Counted from the stretch's first letter, positions 27,540-37,007 are shown. The stretch is DNA of 64,000 nucleotides from Pseudomonas frederiksbergensis (GCF_003732665.1 NZ_MOBP01000001.1:229466-293465); one strand, 5' to 3'. Numbers and translations are program-made. Notes: generated by a model not told the origin, from the letters alone.

Positions 27540-28432
27540 ACGGTGAAGACCGGCACAGGATTGCACCAGCGGTCCTTGTATTCACGGTCGGCCCGACCGA
27601 AGGAAAACCGCAGCGGTTTATCCAGTGTTCGAGCGTGTTCCCAGGCGCTTTGGGTGTTGAGGAAACTCAGCACGCTGCCAGGGCTGAACTCGCGGGTTTC
27701 AGGGTCGACGCCGCCATTGATGTACTCGACGCTGATCCACTGCGGTGCTTCGACGCGGTACACCAGTTGAATCGCTATCGGCGCATCGTTGAGGAAAATC
27801 ACCGAGCCGATCAGCAACTCGCGCAGCAACTCGATCACCTCGCCCATGCGCGCCGCGCCGGTGGCCGGGAAGCCCCAGCGGCGCTGGAACAGGTCGCAGT
27901 AGATCGCCGCCAGCTCGCCGCTGGAAAACTCGCTGACCGGCCTTACCACCCCGCCCGCCTCTTCCAGCAGGCGCAATTCGCGGCGCTGGTTGTAGCGAAA
28001 TTTCTTCGACAGTTCTTCGGGGGTGCGGGCCATGGCCAGCTGTTCGGTTTGCAACTTGATGCCGGTGAAGCGGCCTTCGTTCAGCGCCGACAGATAACGC
28101 CCGCGATGACGCAAAGGGGCCTGGGCATCGGCGGCGGCGGGCAAGATCAACTCGGCATTGCCGAGGTCGAACAGGCCTTTTTTACCGCTGCGTTTGAGCA
28201 CGTCCTTGGACAGCGCGAGGTCGCGGCCCCAGGTCGGGATCGCGGCTTTTACTTCGCCGTTTTGCTCCCAGGCCAGGTAGCGCACCGGAATCTGCGCCAG
28301 TGCCGCCAGGCGCTCGACGACCATTGGGTGAGTCGCGACGCTGCCGCCAAAACGCTGCCAGGCATCGGCATAAGTCGAGGCGTCAACCGACGCCCAGCCT
28401 CGTTCGCGCCAGCCTTGAAATCGGTTGAGCAT
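27536..28432 (-). CDS. Mig-14-like GNAT-fold protein
   Basis: Protein of 298 residues with a FemAB/GNAT-like C-terminal half (LSKKFRYNQRRELRLLEEAG, LYRVEAPQ-type strand and PGSVLSFLNTQSAWEHARTL) resembling the Mig-14 family, which in Salmonella and P. aeruginosa (PA5003) helps resist antimicrobial peptides. The chemical reaction is unknown; an acyl transfer onto a core sugar or lipid A is possible. Start and stop overlap both neighbours by a few bases, showing a tightly coupled operon. The open frame extends to 28660, but that part overlaps the upstream glycosyltransferase gene. Confidence 0.8.
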   Translation of the reverse strand: MLNRFQGWRERGWASVDASTYADAWQRFGGSVATHPMVVERLAALAQIPVRYLAWEQNGEVKAAIPTWGRDLALSKDVLKRSGKKGLFDLGNAELILPAAADAQAPLRHRGRYLSALNEGRFTGIKLQTEQLAMARTPEELSKKFRYNQRRELRLLEEAGGVVRPVSEFSSGELAAIYCDLFQRRWGFPATGAARMGEVIELLRELLIGSVIFLNDAPIAIQLVYRVEAPQWISVEYINGGVDPETREFSPGSVLSFLNTQSAWEHARTLDKPLRFSFGRADREYKDRWCNPVPVFTV

Positions 28433-29562
28433 CAGCCCCTCTGTGCCAGTTCGGTAACGTGTGGCAAATGCCAGAAAGCGTCGCGCACCGCGCGGTCGCT
28501 GAAGCGCTCGCGCAAGCGGTCGAGCATCAGCTCGGCGCATTGGCGACGCTGCTGTTCGTCCATCGCGGCCAAATGCTGCAGCCCTTGCGCCAAGTGTTCG
28601 GCATCGCCCAGCGGAAACAGAATGCCCACCCCTTCGACCACTTCCTTCGCCCCACCGCACGCGGTCGCCAGCAACGGCACGCCAGCGGCCATGGCTTCGA
28701 GCAGCACCATGCCGAACGGTTCGTGATCGGAACTCAAGGCAAATACATCGAAAGCACGGAAGTAGCGCCGGGCCTCGGGCACTTGGCCGAGGAACAGCAC
28801 GCGATCGCCGATCCCGAGTTCACGGGCCAGGTCCTTGAGGCTCTGCTCGAGGCGACCGGAACCGAGAATCACCAGTTGGCTATTGCCCGGCAACCCCGGC
28901 AACGCCGCGGCAAAACCGTGCAGCAGCGTGGTTTGATCCTTGTCCGGGTGCAGCCGCCCGACGTTGCCGACCACCCAGGCATCCGCCGACAGACCCAGGG
29001 TTTCCCGGGCTTCGCGAGTCGACACCTGCGTGACTTGCAAGCCTTGCACATCGATGCGGTTGTAGAGCGTCTGGATCCGCGCCGCCGGCCATTTCGGCAG
29101 GCACTGGCGCATGTCGTCGCGCACCGCATCGGATACCCCGAGCAGGCTCAGACGCTTGCGGAAAATATGCGCGAACAGTTTGCGCGTGCCGCGTTTGTAG
29201 TCGTCAAACGCGTGGTGCACGCCAATCACCGGCAACGAGGTGCCGAGCAAGGCGATGTAGATCGGTTTGAAGCGATGGGCGATGCAAAAACTGAAATTGC
29301 GCGAAGCGGCGATCTTGCGCAGATCGCCGATGGCGCCCAGCTTCAAGCCACGAATGGCCTTGGAGCTGTATTCCATGAACAGCACTTCATCAGAAGCGCA
29401 GCCCGCGGCGACTTCGCTGTCGGCGGCCCCGGTCAGAAAGACCGTGGTCACTCGATAGCCGGTCCCCGCGAACAGGCTGGCGTATTGCCGGGCGCAGTCC
29501 AGGAACGGCCCATCATAGCCGTGGCAGAACTGCAGCACATGGCGCTCAGCCGAGCGTGTCAT
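28432..29562 (-). CDS. wapH: Glycosyltransferase family 4, WapH-like
   Basis: GT-B enzyme of about 376 residues with GT4 marks GRLHPDKDQTTLLHGFAAAL and SDHEPFGMVLLEAMAAGVPL. Its place between a carbamoyltransferase and the Mig-14-like gene is that of wapH (PA5004), a core glucosyltransferase. I used the ATG at 29562, which has AGAAGG about 11 bases upstream; a GTG at 29574 directly abuts that site. The gene overlaps the end of the carbamoyltransferase gene by 17 bases. It shares length and motif spacing with the Ssg-like protein, which suggests an old duplication. Confidence 0.86.
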   Translation of the reverse strand: MTRSAERHVLQFCHGYDGPFLDCARQYASLFAGTGYRVTTVFLTGAADSEVAAGCASDEVLFMEYSSKAIRGLKLGAIGDLRKIAASRNFSFCIAHRFKPIYIALLGTSLPVIGVHHAFDDYKRGTRKLFAHIFRKRLSLLGVSDAVRDDMRQCLPKWPAARIQTLYNRIDVQGLQVTQVSTREARETLGLSADAWVVGNVGRLHPDKDQTTLLHGFAAALPGLPGNSQLVILGSGRLEQSLKDLARELGIGDRVLFLGQVPEARRYFRAFDVFALSSDHEPFGMVLLEAMAAGVPLLATACGGAKEVVEGVGILFPLGDAEHLAQGLQHLAAMDEQQRRQCAELMLDRLRERFSDRAVRDAFWHLPHVTELAQRG

Positions 29563-31303
29563 AAGCGTCCGCACCTTCTTTGACCACCAGAATGTCTTCC
29601 ATGATCAGGTATTGCAGGTCGGAGCCGAAGAACATGTTCAGGGCGTCGGTCGGCGAGCAGATCATCGGCTCGCCACGGCGGTTGAGCGAGGTGTTCAGCG
29701 ACACACCGTTGCCGGTCAGCACTTCCAGCGCTTTCATCATGTCGTAATAGCGCGGGTTGTATTCACGCTTGAGCACCTGGGCCCGGGACGTGCCGTCTTC
29801 GTGGACGACTTCCGGCACGCGGGTCTTCCACTCTTCCGCCACTTCAAAGGTGAAGGTCATGAATGGTGCCGGGTGATCGATCTTGATCATCTGCGGCGCC
29901 ACGGTGTCGAGCATCGACGGGCAGAAAGGCCTCCAGCGTTCGCGGAACTTGATCTGATGGTTGATGCGGTCAGCCACGCCGGTCGCACTCGGGCAACCAA
30001 TGATCGAACGGCCGCCCAAGGCTCGCGGACCGAACTCCATGCGGCCCTGGAACCAGGCCACCGGGTTGCCGTCGACCATGATCTTGGCAATGTTTTCCGG
30101 CATGTTCTCGAGCTTGCGCCAGGTCGGCTTGCTCGGGTGACGGGCGCACGCGGCGATCACGTCTTCGTTGCTGTAGGACGGGCCGAGGTAGACGTGTTCC
30201 ATCTTCTCGACCGGTACGCCACGGGCGTGGGATACGTAGGCAGCAGCCCCCACCGCCGTGCCGGCATCGCCGGACGCCGGTTGCACGAACAGCTCGGTGA
30301 CGTCGTCGCGGGCGATGATTTTCTGGTTCAGCTTGACGTTCAACGCACAGCCACCGGCGAAGGCCAGCTTGCCGGTTTCCTTGAGCACGTCGCCCAGGTA
30401 GTGGTCGATCATCTGCAGCGAGATCTTTTCGAACAATGCTTGCATGCTGGCGGCGTAGTGGATGTACGGCTCGTCGGCGATGTCGCCTTCGCGCTTGGGA
30501 CCCAGCCACTCGATCAGTTTCGGCGAGAAGTAGAAACCCTTGCCCTTCTCTTTATAGCGACGCAGGCCGATGACGTTGGCGTAGTCGGTATTGATCACCA
30601 GCTCGCCGTTTTCAAACGAAGCCAGGCGCGAGAAATCGTATTTGCTCGGGTCGCCATATGGCGCCATGCCCATGACCTTGAACTCGCCGTCGAGCATCTC
30701 GAAACCGAGGAACTCGGTGATCGCGCCGTACAGGCCGCCGAGGGAGTCCGGGTCGAAGAATTCCTTGATCTTGTGGATCTTGCCGTTTTCGCCATAACCG
30801 AAGAAGGTCGTGGCGTACTCACCCTTGCCGTCGATCCCCAGGATCGCGGTTTTCTCTTTGAAACCGGAGCAGTGGTAAGCGCTGGAGGCGTGGGCCAAGT
30901 GGTGCTCGACCGGTTCGATCTTGATTTTCTTCGGGTCGAAACCCAGTTGCTCAAGGCAGAACACGATCTTGTTGCGATAGCGCTTGTAGCGACGGTTGCC
31001 CATCAGGATCGCGTCGAGCGCACGGTCCGGGGCGTACCAGTAACGCTTGGCGTAGTGCCAGCGCGCCTTGCCGAACAGGCTGATCGGCGCGAACGGAATC
31101 GCCACCACATCAACGTCGGAGGGCTTGATGCCTGCCTGTTCGAGGCAGAACTTCGCCGATTCGTAGGGCATGCGGTTCTTTGCATGTTTATCGCGTACGA
31201 AGCGCTCTTCCTCTGCCGCCGCGACCAACTTGCCGTCGATGTACAAGGCTGCGGAAGGATCATGGCTAAGGGCGCCGGACAGGCCAAGAATCGTCAATGC
31301 CAC
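29546..31303 (-). CDS. Carbamoyltransferase (core heptose carbamoylation)
   Basis: Protein of 585 residues of the NodU/TobZ carbamoyltransferase family. The N-terminal YrdC/Kae1-like ASKHA domain contains EHHLAHASSAYHCSGF (metal-binding histidines) and GGCALNVKLNQ; the C-terminal part has FGPRALGGRSIIGCPSA. It corresponds to PA5005, placed in the P. aeruginosa core cluster where heptose II carries a 7-O-carbamoyl group. GTG at 31303 is the start, with GAGG 10 bases upstream. It heads the operon running to 23128, and the 289 bases upstream (31304-31592) hold no gene and should contain its promoter. Confidence 0.92.
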   Translation of the reverse strand: MALTILGLSGALSHDPSAALYIDGKLVAAAEEERFVRDKHAKNRMPYESAKFCLEQAGIKPSDVDVVAIPFAPISLFGKARWHYAKRYWYAPDRALDAILMGNRRYKRYRNKIVFCLEQLGFDPKKIKIEPVEHHLAHASSAYHCSGFKEKTAILGIDGKGEYATTFFGYGENGKIHKIKEFFDPDSLGGLYGAITEFLGFEMLDGEFKVMGMAPYGDPSKYDFSRLASFENGELVINTDYANVIGLRRYKEKGKGFYFSPKLIEWLGPKREGDIADEPYIHYAASMQALFEKISLQMIDHYLGDVLKETGKLAFAGGCALNVKLNQKIIARDDVTELFVQPASGDAGTAVGAAAYVSHARGVPVEKMEHVYLGPSYSNEDVIAACARHPSKPTWRKLENMPENIAKIMVDGNPVAWFQGRMEFGPRALGGRSIIGCPSATGVADRINHQIKFRERWRPFCPSMLDTVAPQMIKIDHPAPFMTFTFEVAEEWKTRVPEVVHEDGTSRAQVLKREYNPRYYDMMKALEVLTGNGVSLNTSLNRRGEPMICSPTDALNMFFGSDLQYLIMEDILVVKEGADAYDTLG

Positions 31304-31592
31304 AGGGGTCTAGCCTCTTTAGTCTGCATTCAGGCGACAAGCGCCTCAAAAATTAATGTGCCCTCGCAAGGGGCGAGAGACAGCTAAAGGGCGGGATTAT
31401 AGCGTAAAAGCGCTGGCAAACCTCTAGCGGGAAGCGGCGGGGTCGCGCGTTGACAGACAAAGGGCCTCGACATAGGCTTAGGCCCAAGTGGATTGGGAGA
31501 TCCTGGTCGGCGTCATAGCCTCGGTGAGTTTCATCGGGGCTTTTCGCTTTCTGAGCATGGGAAATTCTGCCCCATCCTCACTTCCCGACTCC

Positions 31593-31925
31593 TTACCCAC
31601 GCCCCACGCGCCAATAAATCGCGATATTGCCGTCAACGCCCTGCCGATAGATCGTGTACGGCAAGACCACCGTGTCCAGCACGCCCGACAGGCTCAAATC
31701 CAGTAACACCAGCGGCACCAGAAACCCGGTGGGGTCGGGTGGTGCGTTCAATACGCAAAAGTCATAGGCCAGGCCGCTGTAGACCCGGGGGATGGACTGG
31801 CAGTAGGTCTTTTGTTTGCGCAGGCCGCGGGCGGCATCGGCATCGTCTTGCAGCACCGTTACGGCGGTGCCGCAGCCGGATAAGGCCAGGGAACATGCGC
31901 CCAGTACAACCGCCATTTTCTTCAT
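31593..31925 (-). CDS. YceK/YidQ family lipoprotein
   Basis: Small lipoprotein of 110 residues: MKK start at 31925, hydrophobic signal, lipobox LSGC with Cys near residue 18, then a body with RVYSGLAYDF and DLSLSGVLDTVVLPYTIYRQ, the marks of the YceK/YidQ (DUF1375) family. Function unknown; found in the cell envelope of many Gammaproteobacteria. An upstream extension to 31988 is in frame but would bury the signal peptide, so I discard it. Confidence 0.88.
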   Translation of the reverse strand: MKKMAVVLGACSLALSGCGTAVTVLQDDADAARGLRKQKTYCQSIPRVYSGLAYDFCVLNAPPDPTGFLVPLVLLDLSLSGVLDTVVLPYTIYRQGVDGNIAIYWRVGRG

Positions 31926-32071
31926 CTGAATCTGCCTTTGGGGAACGTCAGGCAAACTAGCATTGGGGGTGTAGAGGGCACAGTTCATGGGGTCTGTAGA
32001 TCATGTAGGACTGTTCGTAAGAACTTGTCCTCCGATGACCGACCGGGGATTTTGGGTTGAATGTGCCGGCC

Positions 32072-32140
32072 TCTTCGCGAGCAAGCCCGCTCCCACAGGA
32101 GGAATGCATTCCCAATGTGGGAGCGGGCTTGCTCGCGAAG
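32072..32140. repeat. Inverted REP pair
   Basis: CTTCGCGAGCAAGCCCGCTC CCACA (from 32072) and its reverse complement ending at 32140 flank an 18-base spacer, just after the stop codon of the double-kinase gene. It probably ends or protects the waaF-to-kinase transcript. Confidence 0.9.
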
Positions 32141-32145
32141 GCGAT

Positions 32146-33597
32146 TCAGGCAGCGCTGGAGATGTCTTTGGGCAAACGCTGATCGATCACCTGATACAGC
32201 GCACTGCTCTCAGGCCAATTGCGCATAAACCGCGCCCGATCTCGCGCATAGGCCGGGGCAAAGCTGCTTGCCGAGGCGTGCTGACACATGGAATCCAGAT
32301 CAATCAGCGCCCAGCGATCCTGCTGCCAGAACAGATTGTGGCCTTTGAAATCACCATGGCTGATCCGCTCGCGAATCAGTTCGGCGAACAGGTGATCCAG
32401 CGCCAGCAATTCATTTTCCGGCGCGGCACCACTCTCAACATACGGCGCAAACCGCTCGATGATGTCCGGCCCCGGCAAGTACTCGGTCACCAGATAAGCC
32501 CGGCTGCGCAACCAGAGGAAGCGCTTTTCCAGCACGGCCAGTGGCTTCGGCGTCGCGATCCCCAGGAACACCAGGCGATTGCCCTCGCGCCAGGAATGCC
32601 AGGCGCGGCTCGGGCGCCAGAAGCGCTTGAGCCAATGGGCAAAACCCTTGATGTTGTAGCGCTTGATCACCAGGGTGCGCCCGCCCGCCTCTACCTTGCC
32701 GACACTCGCCGCGCCGCCGGTTTTGTACAAGTGGCCCTGATCGAGCAAGGCATCGGCCTGCTCCAGCACCGGCACCATCGCCGCTTCTTCCTCGCGACGA
32801 ATCGCCCGCAAGCCGAACGCTCCGCGCTGGACGCTGAACAGCGTGCATTCGCGGCCGCACTTGATCAGGAAGTCTTTCAAACGCCAGCGACGAACCTTGT
32901 CGATCTGCTTCTGCAACGCTTCCATCGGCAACGCATGCTCGCCGTTGCTCAACAGGTAATAGACCAGCAATTCTTCGGTAAACGGTTCCAGCGACTTGGG
33001 CAACTGGGCAAAAAACACCCCGAGGTTTTCCAGGACTTTCTGACGCGACAGCGGCTGGCCAGGGGTTTCGGCGCAGACGCCGCCGCCATCGATCAGGTAC
33101 AGCCGACCGCGCTGACGCAAGAGGTTGTCCAGGTGCAGGTCTTCCTGCCACAGGCCCCTGCGATGCATTTGGCCGATCGCGCCCAACGCCTCGGCCAACA
33201 CCGCGCCTTGCATGTCCGCCAGTACCGGCAAGTGCTCGACCTGTTTCCAGGTTTCGCCAAGACTTTCGGCGCCTTCGATGAAATCGAACAGCAACCAACC
33301 GCCCTCGCCGTCCTTCAAGCCATCCGCCAACAATTGCGGCGTGGTCAGACCTTGATCGGCCAGCAAGTGCACGCCATCGCGCTCACGCTGAAAGTGCCGC
33401 GCCGCTTTGCTGCCCACCAGTAATTTGGCCAGCACCGGGCGGCCGCGCCAGACACCGGCACCGACATAACGCTGCCCCGGCAACACCCGCAGCAGGCTCA
33501 ACAGTTGCAGCTCGGCAGGTCCGGCGGCATCCGCCAGTGGGATGTTCAATGGCAGGCTCGGGCTGCGACCGGCGTTTTTCAGTTCGGACAAACGCAT
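32146..33597 (-). CDS. Tandem-domain LPS kinase (InaA/WaaP family)
   Basis: Protein of 483 residues containing two kinase-fold units. The first (about 25-235) has VLAKLLVGSKAARHFQRE, LWQEDLHLDNLL and LYLIDGGG; the second (about 250-480) has LVIKRYNIKGFAHWLKRFWR, SHGDFKGHNLFW and ALIDLDSM. Both catalytic loops keep the aspartate and asparagine. It matches PA5006 by position. The role is probably phosphorylation of core heptose or a later core residue in the cytoplasm before MsbA export. The ATG at 33597 shares a base with the upstream stop (TGATG); it is the last gene of the waaF operon. Confidence 0.85.
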   Translation of the reverse strand: MRLSELKNAGRSPSLPLNIPLADAAGPAELQLLSLLRVLPGQRYVGAGVWRGRPVLAKLLVGSKAARHFQRERDGVHLLADQGLTTPQLLADGLKDGEGGWLLFDFIEGAESLGETWKQVEHLPVLADMQGAVLAEALGAIGQMHRRGLWQEDLHLDNLLRQRGRLYLIDGGGVCAETPGQPLSRQKVLENLGVFFAQLPKSLEPFTEELLVYYLLSNGEHALPMEALQKQIDKVRRWRLKDFLIKCGRECTLFSVQRGAFGLRAIRREEEAAMVPVLEQADALLDQGHLYKTGGAASVGKVEAGGRTLVIKRYNIKGFAHWLKRFWRPSRAWHSWREGNRLVFLGIATPKPLAVLEKRFLWLRSRAYLVTEYLPGPDIIERFAPYVESGAAPENELLALDHLFAELIRERISHGDFKGHNLFWQQDRWALIDLDSMCQHASASSFAPAYARDRARFMRNWPESSALYQVIDQRLPKDISSAA

Positions 33598-34349
33598 CAA
33601 CGCGTCTCCTTGTGACTGCGTCGTGCGGTGAGTCGCGAGACCCACGTGTCCACCAACGAGCTGTCGCCGGACTGATCCACATAGCTCGCCAGTAATTCGC
33701 GCAACTGGCTTTCAGTCCACTCCGGCGCTCGACGCAGCAACGGTTCCAGATCCTTGATTCGGTCACGCCGGCCGAACAGTAACGGCCGGGTTTTTTCCAG
33801 GTCGATCAACTGCGCCTGGTAACCGTCGCCGGTGGCCCGCAGGAAAATATGCTTGGGATAGAAACAGCCGTGAACCTGACGCACGCCGTGCAGGCGCCGG
33901 GCCAGTTGCCCACAGGCCTGCAGGATCGCCGAGTGCTGCGCCGCGCTCAGGTCCGACCAGCGCTGCAACAGCGAATCCAGGTCATCCCAGCCATCCAGGG
34001 CGCGGGTCAGCAGAATCGCCCGAACCTCGCCATCGACTTTGCGCTCACCGAAGAACGCCGCTTGCAGTGCCGGGATGCCCATCTTCTGATAGCGGGTGAT
34101 GTTACGAAACTCGCGAGCAAAACTCGGCTCGCCGAACGGCGCATGCAAGGTCCGCGTCAGGTAGTTGCTCTGGCGCTTGAGGTAAAAGCCCTGACCTTCC
34201 AGGTCCAGCCGAAACACACTGCTCCAGCCGCCGCCAGCGGTGTTGGGCTCGTCCACCGCGTCGAGCTGCTTGGCCCAGAGGGCGTCGAAGGTGCCGAGGC
34301 CGTGGCGCTCAAGCAGCGCACGGTCTTCAGCGGCCAGAAAATCAGTCAT
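33597..34349 (-). CDS. LPS kinase-family protein (InaA type) with altered catalytic loop
   Basis: Protein of 250 residues of the InaA/WaaP kinase family: WSSVFRLDLEGQGFYLKRQS provides the lysine strand, RLHGVRQVHGCFYPKHIFLR the catalytic loop and AQLIDLEKTR the metal-binding segment. The loop reads HGC instead of the usual HGD/HRD, so the standard catalytic aspartate is missing; the same HGCxYPKH form is, from memory, typical of the PA5007 group, so it may be a pseudokinase or use another residue. It overlaps both neighbours (4 bases upstream, 1 base downstream) in the waaF operon. Confidence 0.83.
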   Translation of the reverse strand: MTDFLAAEDRALLERHGLGTFDALWAKQLDAVDEPNTAGGGWSSVFRLDLEGQGFYLKRQSNYLTRTLHAPFGEPSFAREFRNITRYQKMGIPALQAAFFGERKVDGEVRAILLTRALDGWDDLDSLLQRWSDLSAAQHSAILQACGQLARRLHGVRQVHGCFYPKHIFLRATGDGYQAQLIDLEKTRPLLFGRRDRIKDLEPLLRRAPEWTESQLRELLASYVDQSGDSSLVDTWVSRLTARRSHKETR

Positions 34350-35080
34350 TCGCGTCCCTCGAAGAATCTCACCACGTGCCGGATGCGTTTTTTGTCGGCC
34401 GCGTTGAGCCGGGTCCGTCCGCGATATTGCAGGTAGAAGCGCAGGCGCTGGGTGGCCGACAGGTGATATTTGGCCACCTTGTCGAGACAGGCCAGGTCCT
34501 TGGTGATGCGGTACTTGAGCCAGAAGCCGCGCCAGAAATCACCGTTGGGGCAATCGATCAGGAACAGCTTCGCTTCGTCATCGATCAGCAGGTTGCGCCA
34601 CTTCAAATCGTTATGGGTGAAACGGTTGTCGTGCATGGTCCGGGTGTAACCCGCCAACTGGCGACTGACACCGTCGACCCAGGCGCGATCCGCCAGTTTC
34701 GGGTCATGCCGGTCAGCCAGGGCCGACAGGTCTTCGGTGTGTGGCAGCTCGCGGGTGATCATCGCCCCACGGTCGTATGCCGCACCGCGACGTTCCAGGC
34801 CCCAGGCCACCACTTCGGCGGTCGGGATGCCCCACTTGGCGAAGCGCTTGAGATTCTGCCATTCAGCCTTGACCCGAGGCTTGCCCAGGTAGCGACGCAG
34901 GCCTTTGCCGGCACCGACGTAACGCTTGACGTAATAGTTGACGCCATTGCGTTCGACACGGATGACCTCGGACAACGGGTCGCGTGTCAGGCGCTCGCCC
35001 TTGAGCGCGAACACCGCTTCAAGGCTGCCAAAATCTTCCGCCAAATCGCTATAAGCAGGTTCCAGTTTCCAACCCGGCAT
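34346..35080 (-). CDS. LPS kinase (InaA/WaaP family, PA5008-like)
   Basis: Kinase of 244 residues: NYYVKRYVGAGKGLRRYLG lysine strand, FTHNDLKWRNLLIDDEA catalytic loop with Asp and Asn, and FLIDCPNGDFW. In P. aeruginosa the gene at this place (PA5008) is proposed to phosphorylate core heptose alongside WaaP. It is cytoplasmic with no membrane segments. The ATG at 35080 overlaps the waaP stop by one base (TGATG) and its end overlaps the next kinase gene by 4 bases. Confidence 0.87.
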   Translation of the reverse strand: MPGWKLEPAYSDLAEDFGSLEAVFALKGERLTRDPLSEVIRVERNGVNYYVKRYVGAGKGLRRYLGKPRVKAEWQNLKRFAKWGIPTAEVVAWGLERRGAAYDRGAMITRELPHTEDLSALADRHDPKLADRAWVDGVSRQLAGYTRTMHDNRFTHNDLKWRNLLIDDEAKLFLIDCPNGDFWRGFWLKYRITKDLACLDKVAKYHLSATQRLRFYLQYRGRTRLNAADKKRIRHVVRFFEGRE

Positions 35081-35886
35081 CAGAGCGCATCCCCGTATCG
35101 CTGTTTACGGTCATAGAGCTTATTGGCCTTGCCTTCGAGCCAACTGAGCAATGCCGCTTCCTCGGCCAGAATCTGGCGCAACGGCTGTTGGAAGTAACCC
35201 TTGAGGAAACGCATTTTGTCGCGCTGGGTCAGGCCGATGTCCAGGGCCGAAAAGTACAGCGCCGCCAGATCCTTGTTGCGCCAGCGCTGGGTAATCGCCG
35301 GGCGGGTCTGGGCGCGGTGCAGGTCGATCACCGAGAGTTTGAAGTCGTCCGCCGTCACCGGTTTATCGGTGTGCAGCAAGAAGTGGCAGATGTAACAGTC
35401 GCGATGGTTGACCCCGGCGCGGTGCATCATGCCGGTCATGCGTGCGACTTCGGCGATCAGTGCACGCTTGAGCTTCGGCTGCGGCGGATTCTTCACCCAA
35501 TCGATGCTGAAATCTTCGAGGCTGACGGTCGGCGCCAGTTCTTCGGTGACGATGAACGAATGCTGATCCGCCGGGTTGCTGCCCTTTTCGCCATAAGCTA
35601 CGGCGGTCATGGTCGGCACGCCGACGTCTTGCAGGCGCTGGATGGCTTTCCATTCCTGGCCCGCACCGAGCACCGGCAGTTTGGCGGTGAGCAGGTTCTT
35701 GAAGATCTCGCCCCAGCCGATGCCACGGTGGATCTTCACGAAAAACCCGTTGCCGTCCACTTCGGTGCGCAGGGTCCGGCGCGCTTCGAGCTCGCGGTAC
35801 ACCTCGCCCTGCAAGCCTTCGACTTCAGCGAACGGGTCGCGTCCGGCCCACAGGCTTTTGAACGGTTCAGCCAGCATCAACTTCAT
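35080..35886 (-). CDS. waaP: LPS core heptose I kinase WaaP (RfaP)
   Basis: Kinase of 268 residues that phosphorylates heptose I of the inner core, essential in P. aeruginosa. Visible motifs are GNGFFVKIHRGIGWGEIFKN (lysine strand), VNHRDCYICHFLL (catalytic HRD) and LSVIDLHRAQTRP. The N-terminal MKLMLAEPFKSLWAGRDPFA is typical of the family. The start shares a base with the waaG stop (TAATG). It is expected to act in the cytoplasm after WaaC/WaaF have placed the heptoses. Confidence 0.96.
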   Translation of the reverse strand: MKLMLAEPFKSLWAGRDPFAEVEGLQGEVYRELEARRTLRTEVDGNGFFVKIHRGIGWGEIFKNLLTAKLPVLGAGQEWKAIQRLQDVGVPTMTAVAYGEKGSNPADQHSFIVTEELAPTVSLEDFSIDWVKNPPQPKLKRALIAEVARMTGMMHRAGVNHRDCYICHFLLHTDKPVTADDFKLSVIDLHRAQTRPAITQRWRNKDLAALYFSALDIGLTQRDKMRFLKGYFQQPLRQILAEEAALLSWLEGKANKLYDRKQRYGDAL

Positions 35887-37007
35887 TAAGCGTGCTCCGC
35901 CAGAATCACATCGGCCGCGTGTTGCGGCATGCTGTAGAGGTCGGCCGTCTCGGCGAAGGCCAGACCATTGCGGCTCCAGGCCGCCCGTGCTTGCGCGTCA
36001 TTCAACATGCCGGTCAGGTACTGCGTGAGCTGCGCCTGATCGAAGGGTTCGTCCAGCACCAGGCCGGCATCGGCCTCGGCGATGTAATGGGCGTAACCAC
36101 ACACCGCGCTCACCAGCACCGGCAGCCCGGCCACCAGCGCTTCAAGCAGCACCGTGCCGGTGTTTTCGTTGTACGCCGGGTGGATCAACAGGTCGGCGCC
36201 CAACAGGAAGCGCGGAATATCGCTGCGGCCCTTGAGGAACGTCACGTTGTCGCCGAGCCCCAGTGTGGCGCTCTGCATCTGGAACAATTTGGGGTCATCC
36301 TGGCCAATTACAAACAGCCGGGTGCGTTTCTTCAGATCAGCGGGCAATGCTGCCAGTGCCTTGAGGCTGCGATCCACACCCTTGGTCTTGAACCCGGAGC
36401 CGATTTGCACCATCAACAAATCGTCATCCTTAAGCTTGAACTCACGACGGAACTCGGCGCGAATCTCGGCCGCATTCGCTGGCGCGCGACGGTCCTGGGA
36501 AATGCCCGGCGGCAACAAATGGAAGCGTTCCAGCGGCGTGTCGTAATGCTTGATGAACAACGGCTGCTGGACTTCGGAAATCATCAGCACTTCAGTTTTG
36601 GCGTCCTTGGCGAACACCGCGCGCTCGTACTCGGCGAAGTGCCGGTAGCGGCCCCAGCGCCGGTACAGCGAGTTGCGCAGGTTCTGCGCCTTGTCTTCGA
36701 AGCAGCCATCGGCGGCGTAGTAGACGTCCAGGCCCGGCATCTTGTTGAAGCCGATCAGGCGATCCACCGGACGCTTGGCCAGATCGGCCTCCATCCATTC
36801 GCTGAGCTTTTCGTTGCGCCGATGGTTGAAGAACGCCTTGACCGGCGCCACCAGCACTTCGAAGCCCGGCGGCACGTCGCCTTCCCAGATCAGCGTGTAG
36901 ACGCGAATCTGATGCCCGCGCTGCTGGCACTCCAGGGCGATGCGCATGAAATCGCGCTGCAAACCGCCAAACGGGAAATATTTATAAAGGACAAAAGCCA
37001 ATTGCAT
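35886..37007 (-). CDS. waaG: LPS core glucosyltransferase WaaG
   Basis: GT4 enzyme of 373 residues that adds the first outer-core hexose to heptose II. Features: MQLAFVLYKYFPFGGLQRDF at the N-terminus (nucleotide-binding GGLQRD), MVQIGSGFKTKGVDRSLKAL, and HPAYNENTGTVLLEALVAGL with the E-x7-E catalytic/nucleotide motif. The start overlaps the waaC stop (TGATG-type junction) and its end overlaps the waaP start by one base. Confidence 0.95.
   Translation of the reverse strand: MQLAFVLYKYFPFGGLQRDFMRIALECQQRGHQIRVYTLIWEGDVPPGFEVLVAPVKAFFNHRRNEKLSEWMEADLAKRPVDRLIGFNKMPGLDVYYAADGCFEDKAQNLRNSLYRRWGRYRHFAEYERAVFAKDAKTEVLMISEVQQPLFIKHYDTPLERFHLLPPGISQDRRAPANAAEIRAEFRREFKLKDDDLLMVQIGSGFKTKGVDRSLKALAALPADLKKRTRLFVIGQDDPKLFQMQSATLGLGDNVTFLKGRSDIPRFLLGADLLIHPAYNENTGTVLLEALVAGLPVLVSAVCGYAHYIAEADAGLVLDEPFDQAQLTQYLTGMLNDAQARAAWSRNGLAFAETADLYSMPQHAADVILAEHA

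Noticed and set aside
31488-31960. Plus-strand frames overlapping the YceK-type lipoprotein
   Set aside because: The minus-strand lipoprotein has a convincing signal peptide and lipobox; the plus-strand frames are shadows.
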